Assembly (NCBI GenBank): GCA_025455345.1
Contig: JALOMS010000057.1
Location: forward strand, 1-14,563
DNA: 14,563 nt
DNA from: Thermoflexibacter sp.
GTDB taxonomy: Bacteria; Bacteroidota; Bacteroidia; Cytophagales; Thermoflexibacteraceae
Reading direction: 5' to 3'
Position numbers and translations under genes: made by a program. Below are positions 1 through 6,150 of the stretch, in pieces. Every line of letters begins with the position of its first letter. Within the stretch, counting starts at the first letter, position 1. The notes under the pieces are model-generated. The model searched no databases and was not told where the DNA came from. It saw only the letters and a list, made by a program, of their open reading frames with translations.

Positions 1-1
1 A

Positions 2-583
2 TTTAATTTACTTATTTTCGGATATTTTATTTCTGTAGTTACGTCTTATATTTTTGAGGGTGGTTTACAAGAAGTATTTAGAAATTATATGAGCAATCGG
101 GTAGCAAATAAAATGAAAGACCATACTATCGTCTGTGGATATGGTCGTAATGGCGCAAAAACTTGCGAAGAACTCTTTAGGAGTAATATGCAATTTGCGA
201 TTATTGAAAGAAGTTCTGAAAAATTACAAGAAGCAATTGGTTTGTATGAGCATAAGAGGAATATTTATTTGTTAGAAGGAGATGCGACTTCAGATGAAGT
301 CCTTATTGACGCAGGTGTAAAACGAGCCAAAACGATTATTACAACTTTGGGAGAAGATGCTGATAATGTATTTGTTACCTTGACCGCAAGAGAGCTAAAC
401 CCTCATATCAAAATCATTGCAAAAGCAATCAAGGAAAGTTCTGTTACTAAACTCATGCGCGCTGGCGCACATCACGTAGTAGTCCCTGAAATTATTGGGG
501 GAACACACATGGCAAGCTTAGTTACCCGTCCTGATGTGATAGAGTTTTTGAGTATGCTTAATGGTGTGGGGCATGAAAGATGA
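2..583 (+). pseudogene. Potassium channel with RCK (TrkA-N) domain, 5'-truncated by the window and frameshifted at its 3' end
   Basis: The frame is open from base 2 and enters from outside the window; the ATG at 89 is internal. The first residues (F-N-L-L-I-F-G-Y-F, then SYIFEGG) look like the end of the pore-lining helix of a two-TM K+ channel; the selectivity filter would lie upstream. From about base 120 comes a Rossmann RCK/TrkA-N domain with the nucleotide-binding GYGRNG motif, an acidic end of strand two (IIERS), EGDATSDEVL and GAHHVVVPEIIGG, followed by the family's VTRPDVIEFLSMLNG stretch. RCK domains gate the pore in response to bound nucleotides or ions on the cytosolic side. The frame hits TGA at 581-583 just after LNGVG, where homologues continue into a linker and the TrkA-C domain, which is found in another frame at 573-776. 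About a dozen linker residues appear to be missing (judged from memory of the family, not aligned). Confidence 0.8.
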
Positions 584-776
584 GTTTAAAGGGCAGACTA
601 TCAAAGATTTAGATGTAAGAGGTTTGACTGGAGTCAATATCATTGCTTATAAAGACTTAGATGGGTTTGTATTCAATCCTACCCCTGAAACTATATTTGT
701 AGATGGAGGTGTTGTCATTGTTTTAGGCACAGAAAACGAAATAAGAACATTTATTTCCTATTTTGGTAAGTATTAG
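573..776 (+). pseudogene. TrkA-C (RCK C-terminal) fragment of the same potassium channel
   Basis: This is the C-terminal piece of the channel gene that begins before the window, read one frame later than the upstream part. Homology becomes recognisable at MKDEFKGQTIKDLDVRG, followed by TGVNIIAYKD, a short loop, NPTPETIF, DGGVVIVLGT and a final helix. This is the usual order of a TrkA-C ligand-binding domain (TIKDLDVR strand, PxxxxxxxGxxxxVLG hairpin). The frame itself opens further upstream (ATG at 561), but residues before 573 do not look like the family. It overlaps the upstream fragment by some ten bases. A separately translated TrkA-C subunit is possible, but the lack of the linker and of a convincing start make a broken gene, or a sequence error, more likely. 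Confidence 0.75.
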
Positions 777-867
777 ACGAATAGATGCGTGATGTTTGAT
801 GTGTAAATATTTCTGTAGAATGATTGGAATATAGGTTAATTCACTGAGCCAACTCACTACCCAAGAG

Positions 868-1098
868 TCAATCTTTTAATTTGCCTACTATTTCAAATTT
901 GTCAAATACATTAACAGTATGAGGAGCGTCCGCAAGCTCTTTTGTAAGGTCTTGTCCTGCCCAATGTTCGTAATGCTTGCCGTTGCGCCAAAGACGAGAG
1001 TGAGTAACATCATAGATAAATCCCTTGTAAGCTATCCAAACCTCATCTTTATCCTGTCCATTGCGAAGAGCTAACTGACTTTTAGTAAAATAAGTCAT
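868..1098 (-). CDS. Small cytochrome b5-like heme/steroid-binding domain protein
   Basis: A 76-residue protein that is a single cytochrome b5-like domain. Visible family signatures are FTKSQLALRNGQDKDEVW at the N terminus (the first strand and helix of the fold), YKGFIYDVTHSRLW, the GKHYEHWAGQDLT core and DAPHTVNVFDKFEIVGKL at the end. Candidate axial heme ligands are His42/His45 and His60, although the canonical HPGG loop of true cytochrome b5 is replaced, as in the shorter prokaryotic and progesterone-receptor-like members. No signal peptide or membrane helix is present, so it is probably cytosolic. It starts only 6 bases after the parB stop and is therefore very likely the last gene of the parA-parB transcript. 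A redox or heme-carrier role is the family expectation; a link to chromosome segregation is not shown. It converges with the channel gene across a 91-base gap. Confidence 0.85.
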   Translation of the reverse strand: MTYFTKSQLALRNGQDKDEVWIAYKGFIYDVTHSRLWRNGKHYEHWAGQDLTKELADAPHTVNVFDKFEIVGKLKD

Positions 1099-1104
1099 AA
1101 TTTT

Positions 1105-2025
1105 TTAGCCTAAAATATCTAAAATTCTATTTAAGTCATCTTCAGAAACAAAAGGAATTTTAATTTCTCCTTTATTGTCTGTTCCTTTTTTAATTTGGAC
1201 TTTTGTCCCAAACCTGCCGGATAGCTTAGATTGGGCTTGTATAAGTGCGTAATCAGGAGCTTTTTTGGACGCAGGGTCTTTCTTATCTACTTTTTCCGCT
1301 AATTCTCTCACTAAGTCTTCTACCTTGCGAACAGAAAGGTCTTCGTCAAGAATCCTTTTGTAAATAGAAAGTTGCAAATCTATGTTATCTATATTGATAA
1401 GTGCGCGCCCATGTCCCATATTGAGTTTCCCATCACGTAAACCCGCCTGAATATCAGGTGGAAGTTTGAGCAAACGCAGATAGTTATTGACTGTTGTGCG
1501 TTTTTTACCTACTCTATCCCCCAACTCCTCTTGCTTTAGGCTACATTCGCTTATCAATCGTTGATAGCTCAAGGCAATTTCCACAGGATTTAGTTCTTCG
1601 CGTTGGATATTCTCAATGAGAGCCATTTCCAGCATTTGCTGGTCATTACCAGTACGAATGTACGCAGGCACTTCTTCCAATCCTGCCATTTTAGAAGCTT
1701 TTAAACGGCGTTCCCCAGAAATAAGTTGATACGTATCCTCATCTAACTGTCTAACCGTCAGAGGTTGGATAATTCCTTGTACCTTAATAGATTCTGATAA
1801 TTCTTTGAGTGCATCTATGTCAAAATTAATACGTGGCTGAAAAGGGTTTACTTCTATCCTGTCAATAGGAATCATGTTAAATTGGGTAGATAATTTACGC
1901 AACTCTTCTAATTCTTTGGAAACACCTTCCTCTGTCAAGACAGTACGATTATCGCTCAAAAGTGCATCTAAGCCCCTGCCCATCGCACGTTTCTTTAATT
2001 GTGGAGTTTTTTTGTCTTCAGCCAT
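1105..2025 (-). CDS. parB: Chromosome-partitioning protein ParB (Spo0J family CTPase / parS-binding protein)
   Basis: A 306-residue ParB, the usual length for chromosomal members. Order of parts: a basic N-terminal tail with MGRGLDALL (residues 15-23), the conserved short motif that contacts ParA; the ParB/sulfiredoxin-like nuclease-fold domain, with NPFQPR (60-65), GIIQPLTVR (84-92), the GERR box (104-107) used for CTP binding, and ENIQRE (138-143); a helix-turn-helix region around 163-185 that reads parS; and a C-terminal dimerisation part after a lysine-rich linker. In this family CTP binding closes the ParB clamp on DNA around parS and loads SMC near the origin. It follows parA by 18 bases and is followed by the b5-like gene after 6. 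I found no parS palindrome in the window. Confidence is high from the motifs. Confidence 0.97.
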   Translation of the reverse strand: MAEDKKTPQLKKRAMGRGLDALLSDNRTVLTEEGVSKELEELRKLSTQFNMIPIDRIEVNPFQPRINFDIDALKELSESIKVQGIIQPLTVRQLDEDTYQLISGERRLKASKMAGLEEVPAYIRTGNDQQMLEMALIENIQREELNPVEIALSYQRLISECSLKQEELGDRVGKKRTTVNNYLRLLKLPPDIQAGLRDGKLNMGHGRALINIDNIDLQLSIYKRILDEDLSVRKVEDLVRELAEKVDKKDPASKKAPDYALIQAQSKLSGRFGTKVQIKKGTDNKGEIKIPFVSEDDLNRILDILG

Positions 2026-2043
2026 TTTGTTTTTTTACTACTT

Positions 2044-2817
2044 TTATTTAGCTATACCATTTTTGTCCAAAATTTCCTGTGCCAAGTTCAAGTAACTCTG
2101 CGTCCCTTTGCTTTCTGCGTCATGTGCTATGGCGGGAAGTCCAAAACTTGGCGATTCGCTCAGTCTGATATTTCGGGGAATAATAGTTTTGAATACTAAT
2201 TCTTTGAAATGCGCTCCTACTTCCTCAACTACTTGATTGGCAAGACGCAAACGAGCATCATACATAGTCAGGAGGATGCCTTCTATTTCCAACTCTGTAT
2301 TAAGTCTGCTTTGGATAATCTTGATAGTATTCAACAACTTACCTAATCCTTCCAAGGCAAAATATTCGCACTGCACAGGCACAACGACTGAGTCCGCGGC
2401 GGTAAGTGCATTGACCGTTACCAAACCAAGAGAAGGGGAACAGTCTATCAAAATAAAATCATATCCATCTTTGATACCCTGAAGAGACTCTCTCATGCGC
2501 TCTTCACGATTTTTAATATTAATCATTTCTATCTCAGCCCCAACCAAATCTATATGAGATGGGATAATATCCAGATAATCAAAAGAACTTGGGATAATGA
2601 CTTCCTTGATATTGATTTGGTTAATCATACAGTCATAAATACTCTTCCTTACCTCTTTGGGGTTCATTCCCAAGCCAGAAGTAGAGTTTGCTTGAGGGTC
2701 AGCATCTACGACTAAGGTCTTATATTCTAATGCCGCCAAGCTTGCACCCAAGTTAATTGCGGTTGTTGTTTTACCTACGCCTCCTTTTTGGTTAGCAATA
2801 GCGATGATTTTACCCAT
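2044..2817 (-). CDS. parA: Chromosome-partitioning ATPase ParA (Soj/MinD family)
   Basis: A 257-residue ParA of the short chromosomal (Soj) type, lacking the N-terminal HTH of plasmid ParA proteins. It starts immediately with the strand MGKIIAIANQ and the deviant Walker A KGGVGKTT (residues 11-18) with its signature lysine. Next come the Walker A' VVDADPQANST (about 37-46), Walker B FILIDCSPSLG (121-131) and the conserved PRNIRLSESPSFGLP near 214-228. ATP-bound ParA dimers coat the nucleoid, and ParB stimulates hydrolysis to move origins apart. It is the first gene of a minus-strand operon with parB and the b5-like gene. A TATATTTG box at 2880-2887 is a likely -7 element, giving a leader of roughly 55 bases. 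The start codon has no Shine-Dalgarno sequence, as is normal for the phylum. Confidence 0.97.
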   Translation of the reverse strand: MGKIIAIANQKGGVGKTTTAINLGASLAALEYKTLVVDADPQANSTSGLGMNPKEVRKSIYDCMINQINIKEVIIPSSFDYLDIIPSHIDLVGAEIEMINIKNREERMRESLQGIKDGYDFILIDCSPSLGLVTVNALTAADSVVVPVQCEYFALEGLGKLLNTIKIIQSRLNTELEIEGILLTMYDARLRLANQVVEEVGAHFKELVFKTIIPRNIRLSESPSFGLPAIAHDAESKGTQSYLNLAQEILDKNGIAK

Positions 2818-2879
2818 GATTATTGATTTTTTATTGCCTTTATTAATACTCTTGGCAAGTAAACTTGATTTTTGTGTTG

Positions 2880-2887
2880 CAAATATA
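2880..2887 (-). promoter_or_regulatory. Probable -7 box of the parA operon promoter
   Basis: On the minus strand this reads TATATTTG followed by C, matching the Bacteroidota -7 consensus TAnnTTTG exactly. It lies about 60 bases before the parA ATG. No TTTG -33 box is found at the normal 19-21 base spacing, so the match is only half of a full promoter. Confidence 0.5.
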
Positions 2888-2971
2888 ATTTTTTACCAGA
2901 TTTCTTATAGAGAATCAATACAAAAGTTTTGGAAAAAATAAAGGAAAATCCTAAGAGTATCTAAATGAGAG

Positions 2972-3005
2972 AAATAAAAAAGGTTTCAGCAAAGCTAAAA
3001 CCCTT
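2972..3005 (-). terminator. Intrinsic terminator of small RNA B
   Basis: On the minus strand the arms AAGGGTTTTAGC and GCTGAAACCTT pair around a TTT loop (one bulged G, one G-U), followed directly by TTTTTT. The orientation of the T-run supports minus-strand transcription stopping ahead of the parA promoter. Confidence 0.75.
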
Positions 3006-3121
3006 AGTCGACTATCTAGTAAATATGAAAATGAAAAATCTTTATCTTAAATATCTATAAAATTTAATTTGATAAATCTATGTAATGTTTGTAATCCTTA
3101 AAAGTTAAATTACAATCTTAT
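2976..3121 (-). ncRNA. Candidate small RNA B (about 145 nt), sharing a 3' module with candidate A
   Basis: This AT-rich minus-strand stretch lies between the parA promoter and candidate A. It ends in a hairpin and T-run. Just before the hairpin is a 21-nt block (3017-3037) identical to one in candidate A (3286-3306). It is followed by a short spacer (7 nt here, 4 in A) and the same GACTAAG that opens the terminator stem. A weaker promoter is visible: TTTG (3151-3154), 16 bases, then GATATTTG (3127-3134), one mismatch from TAnnTTTG and with short spacing. The self-complementary TAGTCGACTA at 3005-3014 could allow internal or intermolecular pairing. No convincing ORF is present. The start coordinate is an estimate; the 3' end is better supported. 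Read on the plus strand the block could instead begin an 11-residue peptide (MKMKNLYLKYL, 3025-3060), which I consider less likely. Confidence 0.42.
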
Positions 3122-3126
3122 TAACG

Positions 3127-3154
3127 CAAATATCGGTATAAAGGTTTTAACAAA
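3127..3154 (-). promoter_or_regulatory. Weak promoter candidate for small RNA B
   Basis: On the minus strand TTTG (3154-3151) is followed after 16 bases by GATATTTG (3134-3127). Compared with TTTG-N19-21-TAnnTTTG the spacing is 3-5 bases short and the first base of the -7 box differs. It is offered only because it lies at the right distance from the shared module. Confidence 0.3.
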
Positions 3155-3217
3155 TAAACTTTTTTTGTTAAATTTTATGACTTTTTTAAAAAAATAGTCT
3201 TTTTCTTAGTTTTAATA

Positions 3218-3239
3218 TAATAAAACCTTGGTTTTATTA
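3218..3239. repeat. Perfect 10-bp inverted repeat between the two small-RNA units
   Basis: The arms TAATAAAACC (3218-3227) and GGTTTTATTA (3230-3239) are exact reverse complements separated by TT. With only two bases between the arms it makes a poor RNA hairpin, so it is more likely a protein-binding palindrome. It sits just past the terminator of RNA A and about 65 bp behind the weak promoter of RNA B. Confidence 0.5.
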
Positions 3240-3244
3240 ACAAT

Positions 3245-3277
3245 TTTAAAAAGAGCCTTACTACGAGTAAGGCTCTT
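3245..3277 (-). terminator. Intrinsic terminator of small RNA A
   Basis: A perfect 12-bp stem, AAGAGCCTTACT against AGTAAGGCTCTT, with a three-base loop (CGT on the minus strand), then TTTTT on the minus strand. It is the strongest hairpin in the window. The plus-strand side lacks a T-run. Confidence 0.85.
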
Positions 3278-3433
3278 AGTCCACATAGTAAATATGAAAA
3301 TGAAAAGTCTCTATGGCTTTGTTAATGTTTGCACATTAATTTACTTTCATTATCAGCTTTTAATCATCAACCTTAATTTGTCAAATTCACCTTACCAAAA
3401 TTATTTGACTTGTGAAATCATCATCTTTGATTT
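3247..3433 (-). ncRNA. Candidate small RNA A (about 187 nt) with consensus promoter and terminator
   Basis: A minus-strand unit bounded by a full Bacteroidota promoter (TTTG at 3467-3470, 20 bases, TAATTTTG at 3439-3446) and a perfect 12-bp terminator hairpin. Inside, several local hairpins can be drawn on the minus strand: GAAATCA/TGATTTC near the 5' end (7 bp), GTCAAAT/ATTTGAC enclosing about 17 nt, and TTAATG/CATTAA near the middle. Then comes an unpaired-looking U-rich block (3306-3286, minus) containing UUUUCAUUUUCAU, a short spacer and GACUAAG leading into the terminator. The same U-rich block and GACUAAG occur in candidate B. I do not recognise an Rfam family; 6S-type pairing of the ends is not seen. 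A plus-strand ORF covering it (3228-3461) has no promoter and no family look. The transcription start is inferred from the -7 box. Confidence 0.6.
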
Positions 3434-3438
3434 CGTTG

Positions 3439-3470
3439 CAAAATTAGATAGTTTATTTTAATTTATCAAA
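3439..3470 (-). promoter_or_regulatory. Consensus Bacteroidota promoter of small RNA A
   Basis: On the minus strand the -33 element TTTG (3470-3467) is followed by exactly 20 bases and the -7 element TAATTTTG (3446-3439) plus C. This satisfies TTTG-N19-21-TAnnTTTG in full and is the best promoter match I found. The -33 box touches the proximal 24-bp direct repeat. Confidence 0.7.
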
Positions 3471-3493
3471 CTGCTTATTTGCATAGGCAAATT
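3470..3493. repeat. 24-bp direct repeat, proximal copy (operator-like)
   Basis: The 24 bases here recur without mismatch at 3532-3555. Each copy contains the inverted repeat TTTGC-ATAG-GCAAA and is flanked by AT-rich DNA. The copy abuts the -33 box of the small RNA A promoter, a typical place for an activator or repressor site. Confidence 0.7.
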
Positions 3494-3531
3494 TAAAATA
3501 TAAAATTTATATTTGATTAACATAATAAACC

Positions 3532-3555
3532 ACTGCTTATTTGCATAGGCAAATT
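3532..3555. repeat. 24-bp direct repeat, distal copy (operator-like)
   Basis: Identical to 3470-3493 with a centre-to-centre distance of 62 bp. This is close to six helical turns, so a protein bound at both copies would lie on the same DNA face. The rest of the gene-free stretch 3556-3805 holds no convincing gene. It does contain a loose inverted repeat (AAGCTCC at 3688-3694, GGAGCTT at 3743-3749). Confidence 0.7.
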
Positions 3556-3805
3556 ATTAATTTTATCATAATTATTCAAGAACCTTAGTGCAAAAAATCG
3601 TTTTAAAGACCTGAAAAGGCATTTTTTTAATAAAGCAAAATAGATTAATTCTATGATTCCTAAGCAAATTTGATTACAATATTAGATAAGCTCCTCAAAG
3701 ACGCTTACCAAAAAAATGATAATAATTAACAATTAATTAATCGGAGCTTGGTGTTTTTGAAAAGCAAAAAACAAATAAACCTTGATTTATGAAGGGATAT
3801 ACGGC

Positions 3806-4456
3806 TCATTTTAAGCCTACTTGCTTGCGTAGTTCTGCTACTTTCTCTTGTTTGAGCTTGCGAAGCCGCACTTCTTGTTCTTCTATCCATTTGATTTCGC
3901 TATATTTGCGGTCGGCATGTACGTCGTCGTAATAGCGATAGGTAACATTGTATTGGGCAAATTCCTCACGGAGGGCATCTTCTATAATGACAAAATTCTC
4001 ATAGATATTCTTTTTGAGTTGGGCTATATCACTGCGCTCTTGCATAATTTGGGTTTCTAAAACCGCCAATTGTTTCATTTGCACTTCGCTTTTGGTAATG
4101 CGAGCTGTTGAGGCGGCTTTAGTTGGAGGGGGGTCTTTAAATAGGTCTTCGTCTCTGTCCCTTGCTCCTAATATAGCTTCTTTTTCTGCAATAGACTGAA
4201 TATAAAGCTCTTGCTTCCATGCTCCTATTTCATCTATTTCTGCTTTGCTCATAGTATGCCATTTCTTGCCCAAATAGGCTGCCCAAAGCGTCGAGTCATT
4301 TGGATTGGCTTTTAGTTTTTTCCAAATTTGAGGCTTTTTATAGGGATCATCTTGATGAATATCTTGGGCATACCCAACTGATGAAATGAAAAGAAAAATA
4401 ATGATGAAAAATCTATATAAAACTTTGAAATAAAAACAAAGATTGCTATAAGTCAT
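3806..4456 (-). CDS. Secreted hypothetical protein with coiled-coil C-terminal half
   Basis: A 216-residue protein I do not recognise. A hydrophobic segment (FFIIIFLFISSVGYA, about residues 16-30) followed by Q looks like a Sec signal peptide with cleavage after GYA, preceded by an unusually long 15-residue N region. No other Met before residue 69 would keep the signal, so the first ATG is retained. The mature part has a short globular section rich in W/K (PQIWKKLKANPNDSTLWAAYLGKKW) that resembles family-specific proteins of gliding Bacteroidota. It then has a Pro/Thr linker (DPPPTKAAST) and about 90 residues of charged heptad-like helix (TQIMQERSDIAQLKKNIYENF, and the final KWIEEQEVRLRKLKQEKVAELRK). 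It is likely periplasmic or envelope-associated. It is a single gene with gaps on both sides; a TAACTTTG box at 4482-4489 probably drives it. Confidence 0.75.
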   Translation of the reverse strand: MTYSNLCFYFKVLYRFFIIIFLFISSVGYAQDIHQDDPYKKPQIWKKLKANPNDSTLWAAYLGKKWHTMSKAEIDEIGAWKQELYIQSIAEKEAILGARDRDEDLFKDPPPTKAASTARITKSEVQMKQLAVLETQIMQERSDIAQLKKNIYENFVIIEDALREEFAQYNVTYRYYDDVHADRKYSEIKWIEEQEVRLRKLKQEKVAELRKQVGLK

Positions 4457-4481
4457 AGTCTAAAACAATTTACAATGCAGT

Positions 4482-4489
4482 CAAAGTTA
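4482..4489 (-). promoter_or_regulatory. Probable -7 box for the 216-residue secreted protein
   Basis: On the minus strand TAACTTTG followed by A fits TAnnTTTG and lies 26 bases before the ATG, implying a leader of about 20 nt. No TTTG -33 box is seen at normal spacing. Confidence 0.45.
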
Positions 4490-4732
4490 AGTATTTATAC
4501 TCTAATATTCTGATTTTGTTTTTTGTTGTTTAGGTAGCTTTAGTGGTAAATATGTCATTAGTAATACGTATCATGCCCTATTTTGCACAATTTATTCTTA
4601 TTTTCTTATAACTAAAAATGGGCAATATTTGATTAAAGCATTATTTTTCAACAACTTAAAACAAGAAATATGCTTTTTTGTTCTTTTTAATACATTAAAA
4701 AGGAAAAAAAAATGTTTACCAAATTTGTATTA

Positions 4733-4783
4733 TCATTAAAAAAGCAACAACCATACAAATATCGTGGTAGTTGCTTTTTTTTA
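4733..4783. terminator. Bidirectional intrinsic terminator downstream of the 351-residue protein gene
   Basis: The arms GCAACAACCA and TGGTAGTTGC pair (one A-A mismatch) around an 11-base loop, with A-runs before and T-runs after, so it can act on either strand. On the minus strand it ends the transcript of the gene stopping at 4832. The rest of the gene-free stretch 4457-4732 is very AT-rich, and I see nothing else in it beyond the -7 box at 4482. Confidence 0.8.
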
Positions 4784-4831
4784 ATAAAATTATTTTGTGA
4801 GAATCAATACGTATTTCTGTTTAGACTTATA

Positions 4832-5887
4832 TTAATCAAATTTTTCTGCAACCATTTCATAAAATTCTTTGACTTCATCTTTTTCTAAGTCCCAGCTATA
4901 TTTTCTAAAGTAGTTTTCTCTAATGTACATAATAGCGTCATGGTAGTTAGAACATTGGTCTATACCTGCCAAAGCCTCTTCGAAGGTATTTCCACTTCCT
5001 CCAAAAAGTACATTGGTAAATGCTCCTCGTTTCTCATAAGGAATGATTTGTTTCATGCTCTCTTTTTTGGAACTTTCCATGATGGTTTTGGCAAGCTCAG
5101 GATTACTCAATGGAGAAAATTTCTCTTCTACTACGGGTTTCGTATAAGAGGTATTGGTGTAAGATGGGGAAACAGGTTTGCTCTCTTCTTTAAAATTTAG
5201 GTCAAACTTGAGTGCAGAAATATCAAATGAGGTATCTTCTATGGTATTTGTAGTAAGTTGAGTATCATCAACGAACAGATTGTTATAGTTGAGAGGAATA
5301 ATTTTATCAAATGTTTGCAAAAGAGCTTCCTTATTGTCCAATTCTGTTTTTGAATGTACAGCCGCTACTATGGCAACCGCTCTCTCTGTTCTTACTAAGT
5401 TTCCTTCTGCTTCTAAAGCAGTTAAAATATTGTCAAAGAGTTTTTTATGTATTTTGAAATATTTTGCAATCGTTTTGATTTGGGTGGCTACCTCAATCTG
5501 CTTGCCCAGATGATTGAATTCCTTTGTATAATAATCCAAAGGGGATATGGTAAGGATGAGCGTATCAGATACGGCATTGGCTAATATAGGCTCGAAAATC
5601 TCTCTCCGAATACTAATATAACGAGATAGAACATTCATCAACGCTGTCATTGCTTGAGTTACCTCGGGCACAGTATAGTCAAAATAAGGACTTTTGATAT
5701 GATTTGCTTCTTCTTGCCACTTGATATAAATAGTCTTTATCACAAATAAGTTGATTTGTCTATTTTCACATAACTCAACTATTTGCTTTCCATTAATAAC
5801 AGTATTGACTTTAAAAAATTTATCGCATATTACTCTGGCAAACCGAAGAGCATAATCGCGAATCTCAGCAATATTGATTTTCCGCAT
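4832..5887 (-). CDS. Hypothetical cytosolic protein, lineage-specific
   Basis: A 351-residue protein with no signal peptide and no membrane helix. The N-terminal two thirds (about 1-200) are helical and contain no motif I can name. Residues about 205-280 are a low-complexity Ser/Thr/Pro/Lys linker (SYTNTSYTKP, VVEEKFSPLS). The last 70 residues form a compact domain: FTNVLFGGSGNTFEEALAGID, then a helix, then YSWDLEKDEVKEFYEMVAEKF. The spacing of F, LF, AL, ID and the final Y.W...EVKEF..MV..KF resembles a C-terminal element I recall from several uncharacterised Bacteroidota proteins. Its role there is unknown to me. The gene stands alone with a 263-base gap upstream and its own terminator downstream. 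It is probably real given its length, stop spacing and clear terminator; the function is unknown. Confidence 0.75.
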   Translation of the reverse strand: MRKINIAEIRDYALRFARVICDKFFKVNTVINGKQIVELCENRQINLFVIKTIYIKWQEEANHIKSPYFDYTVPEVTQAMTALMNVLSRYISIRREIFEPILANAVSDTLILTISPLDYYTKEFNHLGKQIEVATQIKTIAKYFKIHKKLFDNILTALEAEGNLVRTERAVAIVAAVHSKTELDNKEALLQTFDKIIPLNYNNLFVDDTQLTTNTIEDTSFDISALKFDLNFKEESKPVSPSYTNTSYTKPVVEEKFSPLSNPELAKTIMESSKKESMKQIIPYEKRGAFTNVLFGGSGNTFEEALAGIDQCSNYHDAIMYIRENYFRKYSWDLEKDEVKEFYEMVAEKFD

Positions 5888-6150
5888 GATTTTCTAAATT
5901 TTGATACATTTTAATATTTACCTGACTTTAGTTAGTGGTAGTCAATCTCTCAAAAATTGATAATCAAAGCCTTACAAAAAGACTACCAATGTAAAATTTG
6001 GAGGAGGTATAATAACAACGAAAAATAATTGTCAATTGATTTGATAAAGCTAAGTATTTCTTTAAAAAGTTGAAAGGAATAGCTAAAAAATCATACCAAT
6101 TTCTTTATAAAATCTTCATTTGACGGAAATACTCGTTTTTATAGATGATT

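Noticed and set aside
3247..3433. Small RNA A as 6S RNA, based on its length near 187 nt
   Set aside because: I cannot draw the long closing stem and central bubble of 6S; the two ends are not complementary.
3228..3461. Plus-strand ORF of 77 codons (from ATG 3294: MKMKSLYGF...) and a short partner MKMKNLYLKYL at 3025-3060, as possible leader peptides
   Set aside because: The shared start MKMK(N/S)LY follows from the shared nucleotide block. No plus-strand promoter box is seen, no gene follows on the plus strand, and promoter and T-runs all point to minus-strand transcription.
3470..3555. The paired 24-bp repeats as a CRISPR array
   Set aside because: Only two copies, a 38-bp AT-rich gap, no third unit and no cas genes in the window.
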